The notes beneath the pieces are model-generated. The model made no database searches and was not told the origin of the DNA. It saw only the letters and a program-made list of their open reading frames with translations. From contig LN913013.1 in assembly GCA_001487125.1 (NCBI GenBank), positions 1,529,110 to 1,593,109 on the forward strand: a DNA stretch of 64,000 bases, written 5' to 3'. The stretch comes from Gabonibacter massiliensis. Its GTDB lineage: Bacteria > Bacteroidota > Bacteroidia > Bacteroidales > Marinifilaceae. The translations under genes were made by a program, and so were the position numbers. This document shows, one piece after another, positions 17,726 to 25,446 of the stretch; within the stretch, counting starts at the first letter, position 1; each line of letters opens with the position of its first letter.

Positions 17726-18172
17726 TCAGTCATCCGTATTCCGGATGTTTACATTCCAATGCTTGGAAATCAGGGTATCCAAAGCGTAACGTCCCCCTCC
17801 GGTAAAAAAGAGTACCACGTATATGCCGAAATAGAGCAGTGGTAACTCTTTTACTTGAAACGGATCGCTGCCATGCACGACAAAAATGACGACAAGCATG
17901 GAAAATATCAAGGGTAAGGTAGCCAAGCGGGTAAATGCCCCTAATATCAACAAGACGGAGCAACCGACTTCCGCACCAATAATCATGAGCAAAGAGAGGG
18001 AACTTCCCAAGCCGATCGGATCGGGGAAGGTAGCCGACAGCTCTCCGAAAGAGAGCAATTTAGCAACACCATGCGTCATCATGGTTATTCCTACCAAAAA
18101 ACGCAGCAATAAAAGAATCGTATCCGGAAAGCGACTTTCCGAAGAGAGGGTACGGGCAATTATTTTTTTCAT
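17726..18172 (-). CDS. DoxX family membrane protein
   Basis: The product has 148 residues with four hydrophobic helices. The first carries the DoxX signature LLLLRFLVGITMMTHGVAKLLSFGEL; later segments LLILGAFTRLATLPLIFSMLV and LYFGIYVVLFFTGGGRYALD also fit. DoxX-family proteins are small inner-membrane proteins linked to respiratory or redox functions; the exact role here is unknown. A -7 box (TAACTTTG, minus strand) lies at 18211-18218. Confidence 0.85.
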   Translation of the reverse strand: MKKIIARTLSSESRFPDTILLLLRFLVGITMMTHGVAKLLSFGELSATFPDPIGLGSSLSLLMIIGAEVGCSVLLILGAFTRLATLPLIFSMLVVIFVVHGSDPFQVKELPLLYFGIYVVLFFTGGGRYALDTLISKHWNVNIRNTDD

Positions 18173-18210
18173 AGTAAATTGTTTTTATTTCTTAAACGTA
18201 AGGAATAGGA

Positions 18211-18218
18211 CAAAGTTA
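18211..18218 (-). promoter_or_regulatory. -7 box for the DoxX gene
   Basis: TAACTTTG on the minus strand matches TAnnTTTG, 39 bp ahead of the start codon. Confidence 0.5.
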
Positions 18219-18260
18219 CAAAACACTTATCGCAAGCCCGGCCAATTGAAAAATTAATCG

Positions 18261-18268
18261 TACTTTTG
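18261..18268 (+). promoter_or_regulatory. -7 box for the lysO pair
   Basis: TACTTTTG matches TAnnTTTG and lies 19 bp upstream of the first lysO-like start codon. The nearest TTG is too close (12 bp), so the -33 element is weak. Confidence 0.5.
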
Positions 18269-18287
18269 CCGTAAAGAACAAAAAGTT

Positions 18288-18560
18288 ATGATTATTGTTA
18301 TCGGATTAATGGTATGCGGCATTGTCCTCGGATATATCTTCCGTGAAAGAAATTTGAAATTCGTGCATAAAGGAATCAACTATGCCATCTACCTACTGTT
18401 GTTTTTGTTAGGGCTTAGCGTCGGAGCCAATGACGATATCATGAATAATTTGGAGACGATCGGGTACGATGCGTTACTGATTACCTTGGGAGCCGCGGGA
18501 GGTAGCGTACTATGCGCGTGGGCCGTTTATAAATTCTTTTTTACCGCCACTTCTAAATAA
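18288..18560 (+). CDS. LysO-type exporter, N-terminal subunit
   Basis: The product has 90 residues and three hydrophobic segments (IIVIGLMVCGIVLGYIF, YAIYLLLFLLGLSVGAND, ALLITLGAAGGSVLCAWAVY). These correspond to the N-terminal third of the E. coli lysine exporter LysO (YbjE, DUF340). The C-terminal part is encoded by the next gene, 14 bp downstream. Both halves would form one lysine-exporting membrane protein. Two-gene versions occur in Bacteroidota, so this is probably not a frameshift. Confidence 0.8.
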   Translation: MIIVIGLMVCGIVLGYIFRERNLKFVHKGINYAIYLLLFLLGLSVGANDDIMNNLETIGYDALLITLGAAGGSVLCAWAVYKFFFTATSK

Positions 18561-18574
18561 AAGGACCCGATAAA

Positions 18575-19177
18575 ATGAAAGGAAGTATCACCATCGTTGC
18601 ATTTTTTATAGCAGGCATCTTAATCGCCCGTTTTATCGATACTCCCTCTTCCGTCACGGGAGACAAACTTACGGTATACGCCCTCTACCTGCTTATGTTT
18701 TTAGTAGGAATCAGTATCGGAAGCGATAAAAAAGCGTTACAGGCATTAAGGCAACAAGACCTGAAACTCGTACTCGTTCCGTTAGCCACAATCTTGGGAA
18801 CCCTTGCCGGTTCCGTTATGATCAGTTTCGCGTTACAAGGCAGGAGTATCACGGATTGTTTAGCCGTGGGGTCCGGTTTCGGCTACTACTCCCTCTCTTC
18901 TATTTTTATCACCCAATACAAAGGTGCGGAATTGGGAACGATCGCTTTAGTATCTAACATCATGCGGGAGCTTATCGCTTTATTAGCCGCCCCTCTGCTG
19001 GTTCGATACTTCGGGAAGTTAGCTCCCATATCGGTCGGGGGAGCCACGACCGCAGACACCACGTTACCGATCATCACTAAGTTCAGCGGAAAAGAGTTTG
19101 TCATCATCTCCATCATCCACGGGATCACGGTAGACCTAAGCGTACCTTTTTTGGTCACGTTTTTCTGTACAATCTGA
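18575..19177 (+). CDS. LysO-type exporter, C-terminal subunit
   Basis: The product has 200 residues and about six hydrophobic helices. It matches the LysO core: TVYALYLLMFLVGISIGSD, then CLAVGSGFGYYSLSSIFITQYKGAELGTIALVSNIMRELIALLAAPLLVRYFGKLAPISVGGATTADTTLPII, which is strongly conserved in the family. The N-terminal piece is the gene 14 bp upstream. Its last base abuts the stop codon of the convergent STN gene. Confidence 0.85.
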   Translation: MKGSITIVAFFIAGILIARFIDTPSSVTGDKLTVYALYLLMFLVGISIGSDKKALQALRQQDLKLVLVPLATILGTLAGSVMISFALQGRSITDCLAVGSGFGYYSLSSIFITQYKGAELGTIALVSNIMRELIALLAAPLLVRYFGKLAPISVGGATTADTTLPIITKFSGKEFVIISIIHGITVDLSVPFLVTFFCTI

Positions 19178-19510
19178 TCAACGTTTGGGCTTAATCAGTA
19201 ACAGATTCCGTTTCACACTATAAGTGTATCGCGTCTCCCGTAAGCATTGTTTCAGGGCCCTCTTCACCGAAACCTCCTTAAAGCTCCCTGAAATCAATGG
19301 GACTTGCTTTATCTCTTCGTCACAATATAAAAAACGAAGTCCCGTCTCTTCCTGAAAAAATTCCAATACCTCCGTTATCGGGGTATTGAAGAACTCCGCA
19401 CTTATCCGTTTTTCCGTCTCCCAATAACGAAAAGACAACAAAGTTCCCGACAACAAAATTCCTGTCAACAACACGAAACACATTCTCTTTTTACTTACCA
19501 CTTTCTTCAT
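19178..19510 (-). CDS. Orphan STN-domain protein
   Basis: From the Met at 19510 the product has 110 residues; an in-frame ATG at 19597 would add 29. A hydrophobic anchor or signal (RMCFVLLTGILLSGTLLS) precedes one STN domain (AEFFNTPITEVLEFFQEETGLRFLYCDEEIKQVPLISGSFKEVSVKRALKQCL). STN domains normally sit at the front of secretins and of SusC/FecA receptors, where they contact FecR-type anti-sigma factors. Here nothing follows: either a free signalling decoy or the residue of a lost receptor gene. It lies 128 bp downstream of the seven-gene array on the same strand. Confidence 0.65.
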   Translation of the reverse strand: MKKVVSKKRMCFVLLTGILLSGTLLSFRYWETEKRISAEFFNTPITEVLEFFQEETGLRFLYCDEEIKQVPLISGSFKEVSVKRALKQCLRETRYTYSVKRNLLLIKPKR

Positions 19511-19725
19511 ACTCTCAATTACAGGTTTAAAATACCCGAAAAGCATTTTCCACCGGAATACATCCACCCAACTTCCTCCGCGTACTCCCATTTTCAAACA
19601 CTTCCCGGGCTTACTTCAAAACTATTACTATCTACACTCGATTCCCAATAATCATATTTTTATCCCTATTCTTTTCTCAAAACATTATACTGAATTATGC
19701 CAATAATCGTTTCAGCATAATCTAT
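19511..19725. other. Intergenic region at the end of the tandem array
   Basis: Immediately after the stop of the last array gene the sequence continues ATGAATAGATAG: the first codons of the MNR-type gene that would come next, then a stop. The array is therefore cut off here in mid-unit. No further gene is seen. Confidence 0.5.
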
Positions 19726-20253
19726 CTATTCATACCGGTGCTCGATTCGAATAATCTCCCCGTTCGGATCACGGAACGTGTCCCTCACGTGTTTTAAAGG
19801 GCGTGTTTTATGATATTGAACGGTTTCTATCTGCCGTTTCTCCTTCTCGGTAAGAGAATCATAATTTTCAATACAAAATCCCCCAAATCTAATATTAAAA
19901 ACTTTACCGGTATCTCCCCACACGTAAACTTTTGCTGAATATAAGCCCCAAAATATTTCCTCTTTTCTATTATAAGGATATTCTACCGTGTAATAGGAAC
20001 GACCTCTATTTTTTTCTATAAAGCTTATTCTTAAATCCTTAATTTTATCCGAAATTCTCAGGCTTTTTATTACCGGAGGTTTATATTCTCTATAAAAATC
20101 AGGACCATGGCGCAGCACCACCTCTTTTGCCATCTTTATCAGCTTTTTATTACGTCTTTCCGTGGACAAAGAATCCAAATTCTCTGCAGTAACTACCTCC
20201 GATAAACTTAATAAGCCTATCGTCATACAAAATAATAGCAATAATCGTCTCAT
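19726..20253 (-). CDS. Array paralogue 7 (MRR type), exported 175-aa protein
   Basis: A signal peptide (MRRLLLLFCMTIGLLSLSEVVTA) is followed by the family's constant block ENLDSLSTERRNKKLIKMAK and HGPDFYREYKPPVIKS. The variable middle here reads IKDLRISFIEKNRGRSYYTVEY, with a WGLYSAKVYVWGDTGKVFNIRFGGFCIENYD strand set. The constant end is RPLKHVRDTFRDPNGEIIRI. It is one residue shorter than its siblings, by loss in the FGG(G/T) loop. It is last in the array. The family and function are unknown. Confidence 0.8.
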   Translation of the reverse strand: MRRLLLLFCMTIGLLSLSEVVTAENLDSLSTERRNKKLIKMAKEVVLRHGPDFYREYKPPVIKSLRISDKIKDLRISFIEKNRGRSYYTVEYPYNRKEEIFWGLYSAKVYVWGDTGKVFNIRFGGFCIENYDSLTEKEKRQIETVQYHKTRPLKHVRDTFRDPNGEIIRIEHRYE

Positions 20254-20264
20254 AACAATATGGT

Positions 20265-20795
20265 CTATTCATACCTGTTTTCTATTCGAATGATCTCCCC
20301 GTTTGGATCCCGAAACGTGTCTCTTACGTGTTTTAAAGGTCTTCTCTTACGATGTTGAACGGTTTTTATTTTCCTTATTTCTTTCTCGGAAAGCATATCA
20401 TAATTTTGAATACCAAATCCTCCCCCAAACACAATATAAAAAACTTTACCAGTATCTCCCCAGACATAAACCTTAGCAGAATAAAAGCTTCCAAATACTT
20501 CTTCTTTTAAATCATAAGGATATTCTACCGTGTAATAGGAACGACCTTTATACTTTTTCCTTAGATTAATCCGTAAATCTCCACTCTTATCTGAAACTAT
20601 CAAGCTTTTAATTACTGGAGGTTTATAATCCCGATAATAGTCTGGCCCGTGGCGTAACACCACCTCTTTCGCCATTTTTATCAGTTTTTTATTACGCTTT
20701 TCCGTGGACAAAGAATCCAAATTCTCTGCAGTAACTACCTCCGATAAACTTAATAAGCCTATCGTCATACAAAATAATACCACTCGTCTATTCAT
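20265..20795 (-). CDS. Array paralogue 6 (MNR type), exported 176-aa protein
   Basis: This has the same architecture as the other members: signal peptide beginning MNRRVVLFCMTIG, constant N-terminal block, variable middle (SGDLRINLRKKYKGRSYYTVEY, then VFGSFYSAKVYVWGDTGKVFYIVFGGGFGIQNYD) and constant end. It uses KTVQHRKRRPLKHV near the C-terminus, where siblings have QYHKTRP. Its start codon overlaps the stop of paralogue 5 by 8 nt, implying translational coupling. Confidence 0.8.
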   Translation of the reverse strand: MNRRVVLFCMTIGLLSLSEVVTAENLDSLSTEKRNKKLIKMAKEVVLRHGPDYYRDYKPPVIKSLIVSDKSGDLRINLRKKYKGRSYYTVEYPYDLKEEVFGSFYSAKVYVWGDTGKVFYIVFGGGFGIQNYDMLSEKEIRKIKTVQHRKRRPLKHVRDTFRDPNGEIIRIENRYE

Positions 20796-21318
20796 ACCTG
20801 TTTTCTATTCGAATAATCTCCCCGTTCGGATCCCGGAACGTGTCTCTTACGTGTTTTAAAGGGCGTGTTTTATGATATTGAACGGTTTTTATTTGCCGTT
20901 TCTCCTTTTCGGTAAGCGTATCGTAATTTTGAATACCAAATCCTCCCCCAAACACAATATAAAAAACTTTACCGGTATCTCTCCACACATAAACTTTAGC
21001 AGAGTAAAAACTACTAAATATTTCCTCCTTTAAATCATAAGGATACTCTATCGTGTAATAAAAACGACCTCTATACTTTTCGATCATGCCTACCGACATA
21101 TCTACCGTTTTATCCGATACACGTTGACTTTTAATTACCGGAGGTTTATACTCTCTATAAAAACCCGGGCCATGCCGTAACACCACCTCTTTCGCCAGCT
21201 TTATCAGCTTTTTATTACGTCTTTCCGTGGACAAAGAATCCAAATTCTCTGCCATGACCACCTCCGATAAGCTTAATAAACCTATCGTCATACAAAATAA
21301 TAGCAATAATCGTCTCAT
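20788..21318 (-). CDS. Array paralogue 5 (MRR type), exported 176-aa protein
   Basis: The signal peptide ends in SEVVMA. The middle reads VDMSVGMIEKYRGRFYYTIEY and IFSSFYSAKVYVWRDTGKVFYIVFGGGFGIQNYD. The second half of this middle is nearly the same as paralogue 6, while the first half resembles paralogues 1-3, a mosaic that suggests recombination between array members. It is coupled to paralogue 6 downstream. Confidence 0.8.
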   Translation of the reverse strand: MRRLLLLFCMTIGLLSLSEVVMAENLDSLSTERRNKKLIKLAKEVVLRHGPGFYREYKPPVIKSQRVSDKTVDMSVGMIEKYRGRFYYTIEYPYDLKEEIFSSFYSAKVYVWRDTGKVFYIVFGGGFGIQNYDTLTEKEKRQIKTVQYHKTRPLKHVRDTFRDPNGEIIRIENRYE

Positions 21319-21329
21319 AACAATATGGT

Positions 21330-21860
21330 CTATTCATACCTGTTTTCAATTCGAATGATCTCCCCGTTCGGATCACGGAACGTGTCCCTCACGTGTTTTA
21401 AAGGGCGTGTTTTATGATATTGAACGGTTTCTATCTGCCGTTTCTCCTTCTCAGTAAGAGAATCATAATTTTCAATACAGACAGTACCTCCAAATTCTAT
21501 ATAAAAAACTTTCCCCGTATCACCCCATACATAAACTTTTGCTGAATATAAGCCCCAAAATATTTCCTCTTTTCTATTATAAGGATACTCTACCGTGTAA
21601 TAGGAACGACCTTTATACTTTTTTCTTAGGTTAATCCGCAAATCTCCATTTTTATCCGATACACGTTGACTTTTAATTACCGGAGGTTTATACTCTCTAT
21701 AAAAACCCGGGCCGTGGCGCAGCACCACCTCTTTTGCCAGTTTTATCAGCTTTTTATTACGTCTTTCCGTGGACAAAGAATCCAAATTCTCTGCCGTGAC
21801 TTGCCCCGATAAGCTTAACAAACCTATCGTCATACAAAATAATACCACTCGTCTATTCAT
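21330..21860 (-). CDS. Array paralogue 4 (MNR type), exported 176-aa protein
   Basis: The middle reads NGDLRINLRKKYKGRSYYTVEY (like paralogue 6) followed by IFWGLYSAKVYVWGDTGKVFYIEFGGTVCIENYD (like paralogue 7 and partly 2). Start and stop overlap or spacing follow the array rule: 8-nt overlap with paralogue 3 upstream, 11-nt gap to paralogue 5 downstream. Confidence 0.8.
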   Translation of the reverse strand: MNRRVVLFCMTIGLLSLSGQVTAENLDSLSTERRNKKLIKLAKEVVLRHGPGFYREYKPPVIKSQRVSDKNGDLRINLRKKYKGRSYYTVEYPYNRKEEIFWGLYSAKVYVWGDTGKVFYIEFGGTVCIENYDSLTEKEKRQIETVQYHKTRPLKHVRDTFRDPNGEIIRIENRYE

Positions 21861-22383
21861 ACCGGTGCTCGATTCGAATGATCTCCCCGTTAGGATCCCG
21901 GATCGTGTCCGTCACTCGCTTTCGAGGCCGTTTTTTATGGTACTGAACGGTTTTTATCTGCCGTTTCTCCTTCTCGGTAAGCGTATCGTAATTTTCAATA
22001 CAAAATCCTCCTCCAAACATCATAAAAAATACTTTGCCGGTATCTCCCCAGACATAAACCTTAGCAGAATAAAAACTCCTAAACACCTCTTCTTTAAGAT
22101 TATACGGATATTCTACCGTGTAATAGGAACGACCTTTATATTTTTTTATCATGTTTACCGTCATATCTACCGTTTTATCCGATACACGTTGACTTTTAAT
22201 TACTGGAGGTTTATAATCCCGATAATAGTCTGGCCCGTGGCGTAACACCACCTCTTTTGCCAGCTTTATCAGCTTTTTATTACGTCTTTCCGTGGACAAA
22301 GAATCCAAATTCTCTGCCGTGACTTGCCCCGATAAGCTTAACAAACCTATCGTCATACAAAATAATAGCAATAATCGTCTCAT
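21853..22383 (-). CDS. Array paralogue 3 (MRR type), exported 176-aa protein
   Basis: The middle reads VDMTVNMIKKYKGRSYYTVEY and VFRSFYSAKVYVWGDTGKVFFMMFGGGFCIENYD. The C-terminal end carries the second allele of the constant block, RPRKRVTDTIRDPNGEIIRI, shared only with paralogue 1. It is coupled to paralogue 4 by the ATGAATAG overlap. Confidence 0.8.
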   Translation of the reverse strand: MRRLLLLFCMTIGLLSLSGQVTAENLDSLSTERRNKKLIKLAKEVVLRHGPDYYRDYKPPVIKSQRVSDKTVDMTVNMIKKYKGRSYYTVEYPYNLKEEVFRSFYSAKVYVWGDTGKVFFMMFGGGFCIENYDTLTEKEKRQIKTVQYHKKRPRKRVTDTIRDPNGEIIRIEHRYE

Positions 22384-22394
22384 AACAATATGGT

Positions 22395-22925
22395 CTATTC
22401 ATACCTGTTTTCAATTCGAATGATCTCCCCATTTGGATCCCGAAATGTGTCCCTTACATGTTTCAAAGGGCGTGTTTTATGATATTGAACGGTTTTTATC
22501 TGCCGTTTCTCCTTCTCAGTAAGCATATCATAATTTTCTATACCTATCGTACCTCCAAATTCTATATAAAAAACTTTACCAGTATCCTTCCAAATAAATA
22601 CTTTAGCAGAATAAACTCCCCAAAACAATTCTTCTTTTTTATTATATGGATACTCTATCGTGTAATAGAAACGATTTTTATACTTTTCGATCATTTCAAC
22701 CGTCATATCTACCGTTTTATCCGATACTCGTTGACTTTTAATTACCGGAGGTTTATACTCTCTATAAAAACCCGGGCCGTGGCGCAGCACCACCTCTTTT
22801 GCCAGCTTTATTAGCTTTTTATTACGTTTTTCCGTGGACAAAGAATCCAAATTCTCTGCCGTGACTTGCCCCGATAAGCTTAACAAACCTATCGTCATAC
22901 AAAATAATACCACTCGTCTATTCAT
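22395..22925 (-). CDS. Array paralogue 2 (MNR type), exported 176-aa protein
   Basis: The middle reads VDMTVEMIEKYKNRFYYTIEY and LFWGVYSAKVFIWKDTGKVFYIEFGGTIGIENYD; FIWKD is the most divergent version of the usual YVWGD. The end is of the RPLKHVRDTF type. It is coupled to paralogue 1 upstream. Confidence 0.8.
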   Translation of the reverse strand: MNRRVVLFCMTIGLLSLSGQVTAENLDSLSTEKRNKKLIKLAKEVVLRHGPGFYREYKPPVIKSQRVSDKTVDMTVEMIEKYKNRFYYTIEYPYNKKEELFWGVYSAKVFIWKDTGKVFYIEFGGTIGIENYDMLTEKEKRQIKTVQYHKTRPLKHVRDTFRDPNGEIIRIENRYE

Positions 22926-23448
22926 ACCGGTGCTCGATTCGAATGATCTCCCCGTTAGGATCCCGGATCGTGTCCGTCACTCGTTTTCGAGGCCGTTTTT
23001 TATGGAACTGAACGGTTTTTATCTGCCGTTTCTCCTTCTCGGTAAGAGTATCATAATCTGTAATCTCACGTCCATTTCCAAAAAGAATTGAAAAAACTTT
23101 ACCAGTAGCACCCCACACGTAAACTTTTACGGAATAATAATTATGAAATACTTCTTCTTTTATATTGTACGGATATTCAATCGTATAATAAGAACGACCT
23201 TTATACCTTTCGATCATTTCTACCGTCATATCTACCGTTTTATCCGATACACGTTGACTTTTAATTACCGGAGGTTTATATTCTCTATAAAAATCAGGAC
23301 CATGGCGTAACACCACCTCTTTTGCCAACTTTATCAGTTTTTTATTACGTTTTTCCGTGGACAAAGAATCCAAATTCTCTGCCGTGACTTGCCCCGATAA
23401 GCTTAACAAGCCTACCGTCATACAAAATAATAGCAATAATCGTCTCAT
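22918..23448 (-). CDS. Array paralogue 1 (MRR type), exported 176-aa protein
   Basis: This is the first array gene in the direction of transcription, 18 bp after the stop codon of the JAMM-motif lipoprotein, so the two are surely co-transcribed. The signal peptide is MRRLLLLFCMTVGLLSLSGQVTA. Its central block is the most divergent of the set (VFHNYYSVKVYVWGATGKVFSILFGNGREITDYD). It ends with the RPRKRVTDTI allele. Confidence 0.82.
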   Translation of the reverse strand: MRRLLLLFCMTVGLLSLSGQVTAENLDSLSTEKRNKKLIKLAKEVVLRHGPDFYREYKPPVIKSQRVSDKTVDMTVEMIERYKGRSYYTIEYPYNIKEEVFHNYYSVKVYVWGATGKVFSILFGNGREITDYDTLTEKEKRQIKTVQFHKKRPRKRVTDTIRDPNGEIIRIEHRYE

Positions 23449-23466
23449 AACCTATCTATTTACAAT

Positions 23467-25314
23467 TTAAGGAGTTGCTCGTCGTTCCCTGCCATAAGTA
23501 TAATATTTTTTAGGATTATTTTCCATATCTACAGGATCACTTGCCGATATTTTCCTTTCATAATCATATACAATTCCCGGTAATTCACAATCAAAATCTT
23601 CTGGAGACGGCCCGACCTCTCTTGAAGTTCCTCTTACCGCCCAAGTCAACGGATAATGCGAATGGATACATCCCACGACCAATAAATTGGCTTCCGTGGG
23701 GTCCGGGGTATGTTCGGGATACACAAAATTAACAGTAGCTGTCACATCACGATCCAGCGTTACCTCTTCTCCCAACACGTCCTCTCCCGTGGAATATCCG
23801 CCGGTTGCCGTGTTCAGGTAGATCAGGCTTCCGTATTCCCGAACTTGTCGCATCTCTTTATTCGCAGTAGCAAACGCCACCGTTTTATTCCAAAGATCGA
23901 CGGCCCGGGATTTCACCGCGGCATGATCTTTAAATTTAGCGATTCGAGGGTATTTTTCCTCCACCCTTACCACATTGGAAAATAGAACACTACCGCTCGG
24001 AAGACGAACTTCAGCCCGCACTTCAAAAAAACCGGGAGATATAGCCGTCCTTATATAACGAAACGGATTACAGTCAGATTCCTCTGCAACGACCTGCCAT
24101 CGCGGCATGCCCTCCCGCCGCATCATCACCTCGACATGAGCCACGGACGGATAAACATTTCCGGAAGACGTACGAGTCATTACTTCAACTTTTATGTTAT
24201 ATCTTTCCATTAATTCAACAGAGGTTATATTAACATTCAGCACCACTTGAAGATTTTCCTCTCCCCCGCCGCCGGTCCCCGGGTCCGTAGTTGTACCGCT
24301 ACCGCTTCCCCCGGAACCGCCAGAAGACCCACCGCCTTCATCTCCCGGATCGACAGGATCGCCGCCACCCACACCGGGATTTGTTGTCGAACCTCCTCCG
24401 CCACCGCCATACACATCTATAACATATAAAACATCCGAAACCCCATAGACAGATTTAAAATCGTACCTACATCTTCCCATATAATTTTGAAAGGTCTGAA
24501 TGACCTTCTTCCTTTCAATATAATGAAATGAAAAAAAATTCACATCTAAAAATTCCATTTCAACATAAATTTCCGGACATTTTACCCTTCCGGGATATTC
24601 AAAAAGAAATACACCGTGACGCATAAAAATTTCATGTCTACCCTTCAATGAAATGCCGTTGGCACAAGGTTCATCCTCTCCACTCTCCATTCCGTTATAC
24701 ATCTCTATATAATAGTCGATATGCCCCCTGTATTCCAAAGGCTCCGTTGAAGCCTGCACAACATTCTCATTTTCGGCTGTTTGGGTTTTTGCACCTGTAC
24801 CCGTATTTTCCATACTCAAATCCTGAGAAACACATAACAAAGAATCAACCTTTAACCCGCATTGTTTCCATTTTCTGAAAAATACAGAACGCATCTCTTT
24901 TTGGACGGAAGGCAATTTTACAAACATCCCCCTATCCACCAAGCGGGGAATACCGAGCAGAATCTCCGGTTGCGGATTCCCCGCTATATCCGTAATCACG
25001 GGAAAGATTACACAAGCGTCGATTACTCCGGATTTTTCACTTTGAACCGGAATAAGGTAATGAAATCCCTCTCCAAAACCGACACCGTATTGGACATAGT
25101 CCATTACCAACTTTCCCCCGCACGAATCGAGTAACTGTTTTATCTCTTCTTCCTTATTCTGTTCGTTCACCTTCTCTATGAAAGAAAGACCCACCCGGTT
25201 CTCGCCTTTATAATTCAATCCTACATCCGTATCTATAATCTCTATGTCATCGTTACATCCATATAAAAACACTTCTATCAGTACAATGCAGCACAAATAA
25301 ATTAATTTTTTCAT
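23467..25314 (-). CDS. Lipoprotein with Gly-rich linker and C-terminal JAMM/DUF4329-like domain
   Basis: The product has 615 residues. The lipobox is FLYGC at residue ~20 (export and lipidation). Residues ~30-280 are a domain I do not recognise. Residues ~295-345 are a low-complexity Gly/Ser/Thr/Pro linker (GGGGGSTTNPGVGGGDPVDP and similar), and a beta-rich region follows. The last ~150 residues contain a JAMM-type metalloprotease pattern: REYG (Glu), HSH at residues 551-553, and SPED at 570-573 (S-x-x-D). The long H-x-H to S-x-x-D spacing is that of DUF4329 domains, which occur at the ends of polymorphic-toxin-like proteins. It heads an operon with the seven-gene array. Toxin, processing peptidase or surface enzyme are all possible. 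Confidence 0.65.
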   Translation of the reverse strand: MKKLIYLCCIVLIEVFLYGCNDDIEIIDTDVGLNYKGENRVGLSFIEKVNEQNKEEEIKQLLDSCGGKLVMDYVQYGVGFGEGFHYLIPVQSEKSGVIDACVIFPVITDIAGNPQPEILLGIPRLVDRGMFVKLPSVQKEMRSVFFRKWKQCGLKVDSLLCVSQDLSMENTGTGAKTQTAENENVVQASTEPLEYRGHIDYYIEMYNGMESGEDEPCANGISLKGRHEIFMRHGVFLFEYPGRVKCPEIYVEMEFLDVNFFSFHYIERKKVIQTFQNYMGRCRYDFKSVYGVSDVLYVIDVYGGGGGGSTTNPGVGGGDPVDPGDEGGGSSGGSGGSGSGTTTDPGTGGGGEENLQVVLNVNITSVELMERYNIKVEVMTRTSSGNVYPSVAHVEVMMRREGMPRWQVVAEESDCNPFRYIRTAISPGFFEVRAEVRLPSGSVLFSNVVRVEEKYPRIAKFKDHAAVKSRAVDLWNKTVAFATANKEMRQVREYGSLIYLNTATGGYSTGEDVLGEEVTLDRDVTATVNFVYPEHTPDPTEANLLVVGCIHSHYPLTWAVRGTSREVGPSPEDFDCELPGIVYDYERKISASDPVDMENNPKKYYTYGRERRATP

Positions 25315-25446
25315 ACTAAATTTTTATAATAATTCGAACTTCATACATTCATCATTATTACTCGTTTGCCTTTTTCCAAATAACAAACACAAAAAAATTA
25401 GTACACAGTATATTACAACAACTAAAAGCATACATACAGTAGCTTT

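Larger units (their letters stand above)
19726..23448 (-). repeat. Tandem array of seven paralogous genes, 1065-bp two-gene period
   Basis: Seven ORFs of 175-176 codons lie head to tail. Equivalent starts and stops recur at exactly 1065 bp (for example 20788, 21853, 22918 and 20265, 21330, 22395), so the repeat unit is a pair: an 'MRR' gene followed by an 'MNR' gene. Within a pair stop and start overlap in ATGAATAG (8 nt); between pairs there is an 11-nt spacer. The leader gene is at 22918 and the last one at 19726 is 3 nt shorter. N- and C-terminal thirds are almost invariant, whereas the middle varies. Confidence 0.9.

Noticed and set aside
18288-19177. Frameshifted lysO gene
   Set aside because: The two frames have separate starts, a 14-bp gap and complete helices, and split LysO genes are known in this phylum.
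19726-23448. CRISPR-like repetition
   Set aside because: The repeats are whole genes of about 530 bp, not short repeats with unique spacers, and no cas genes are present.
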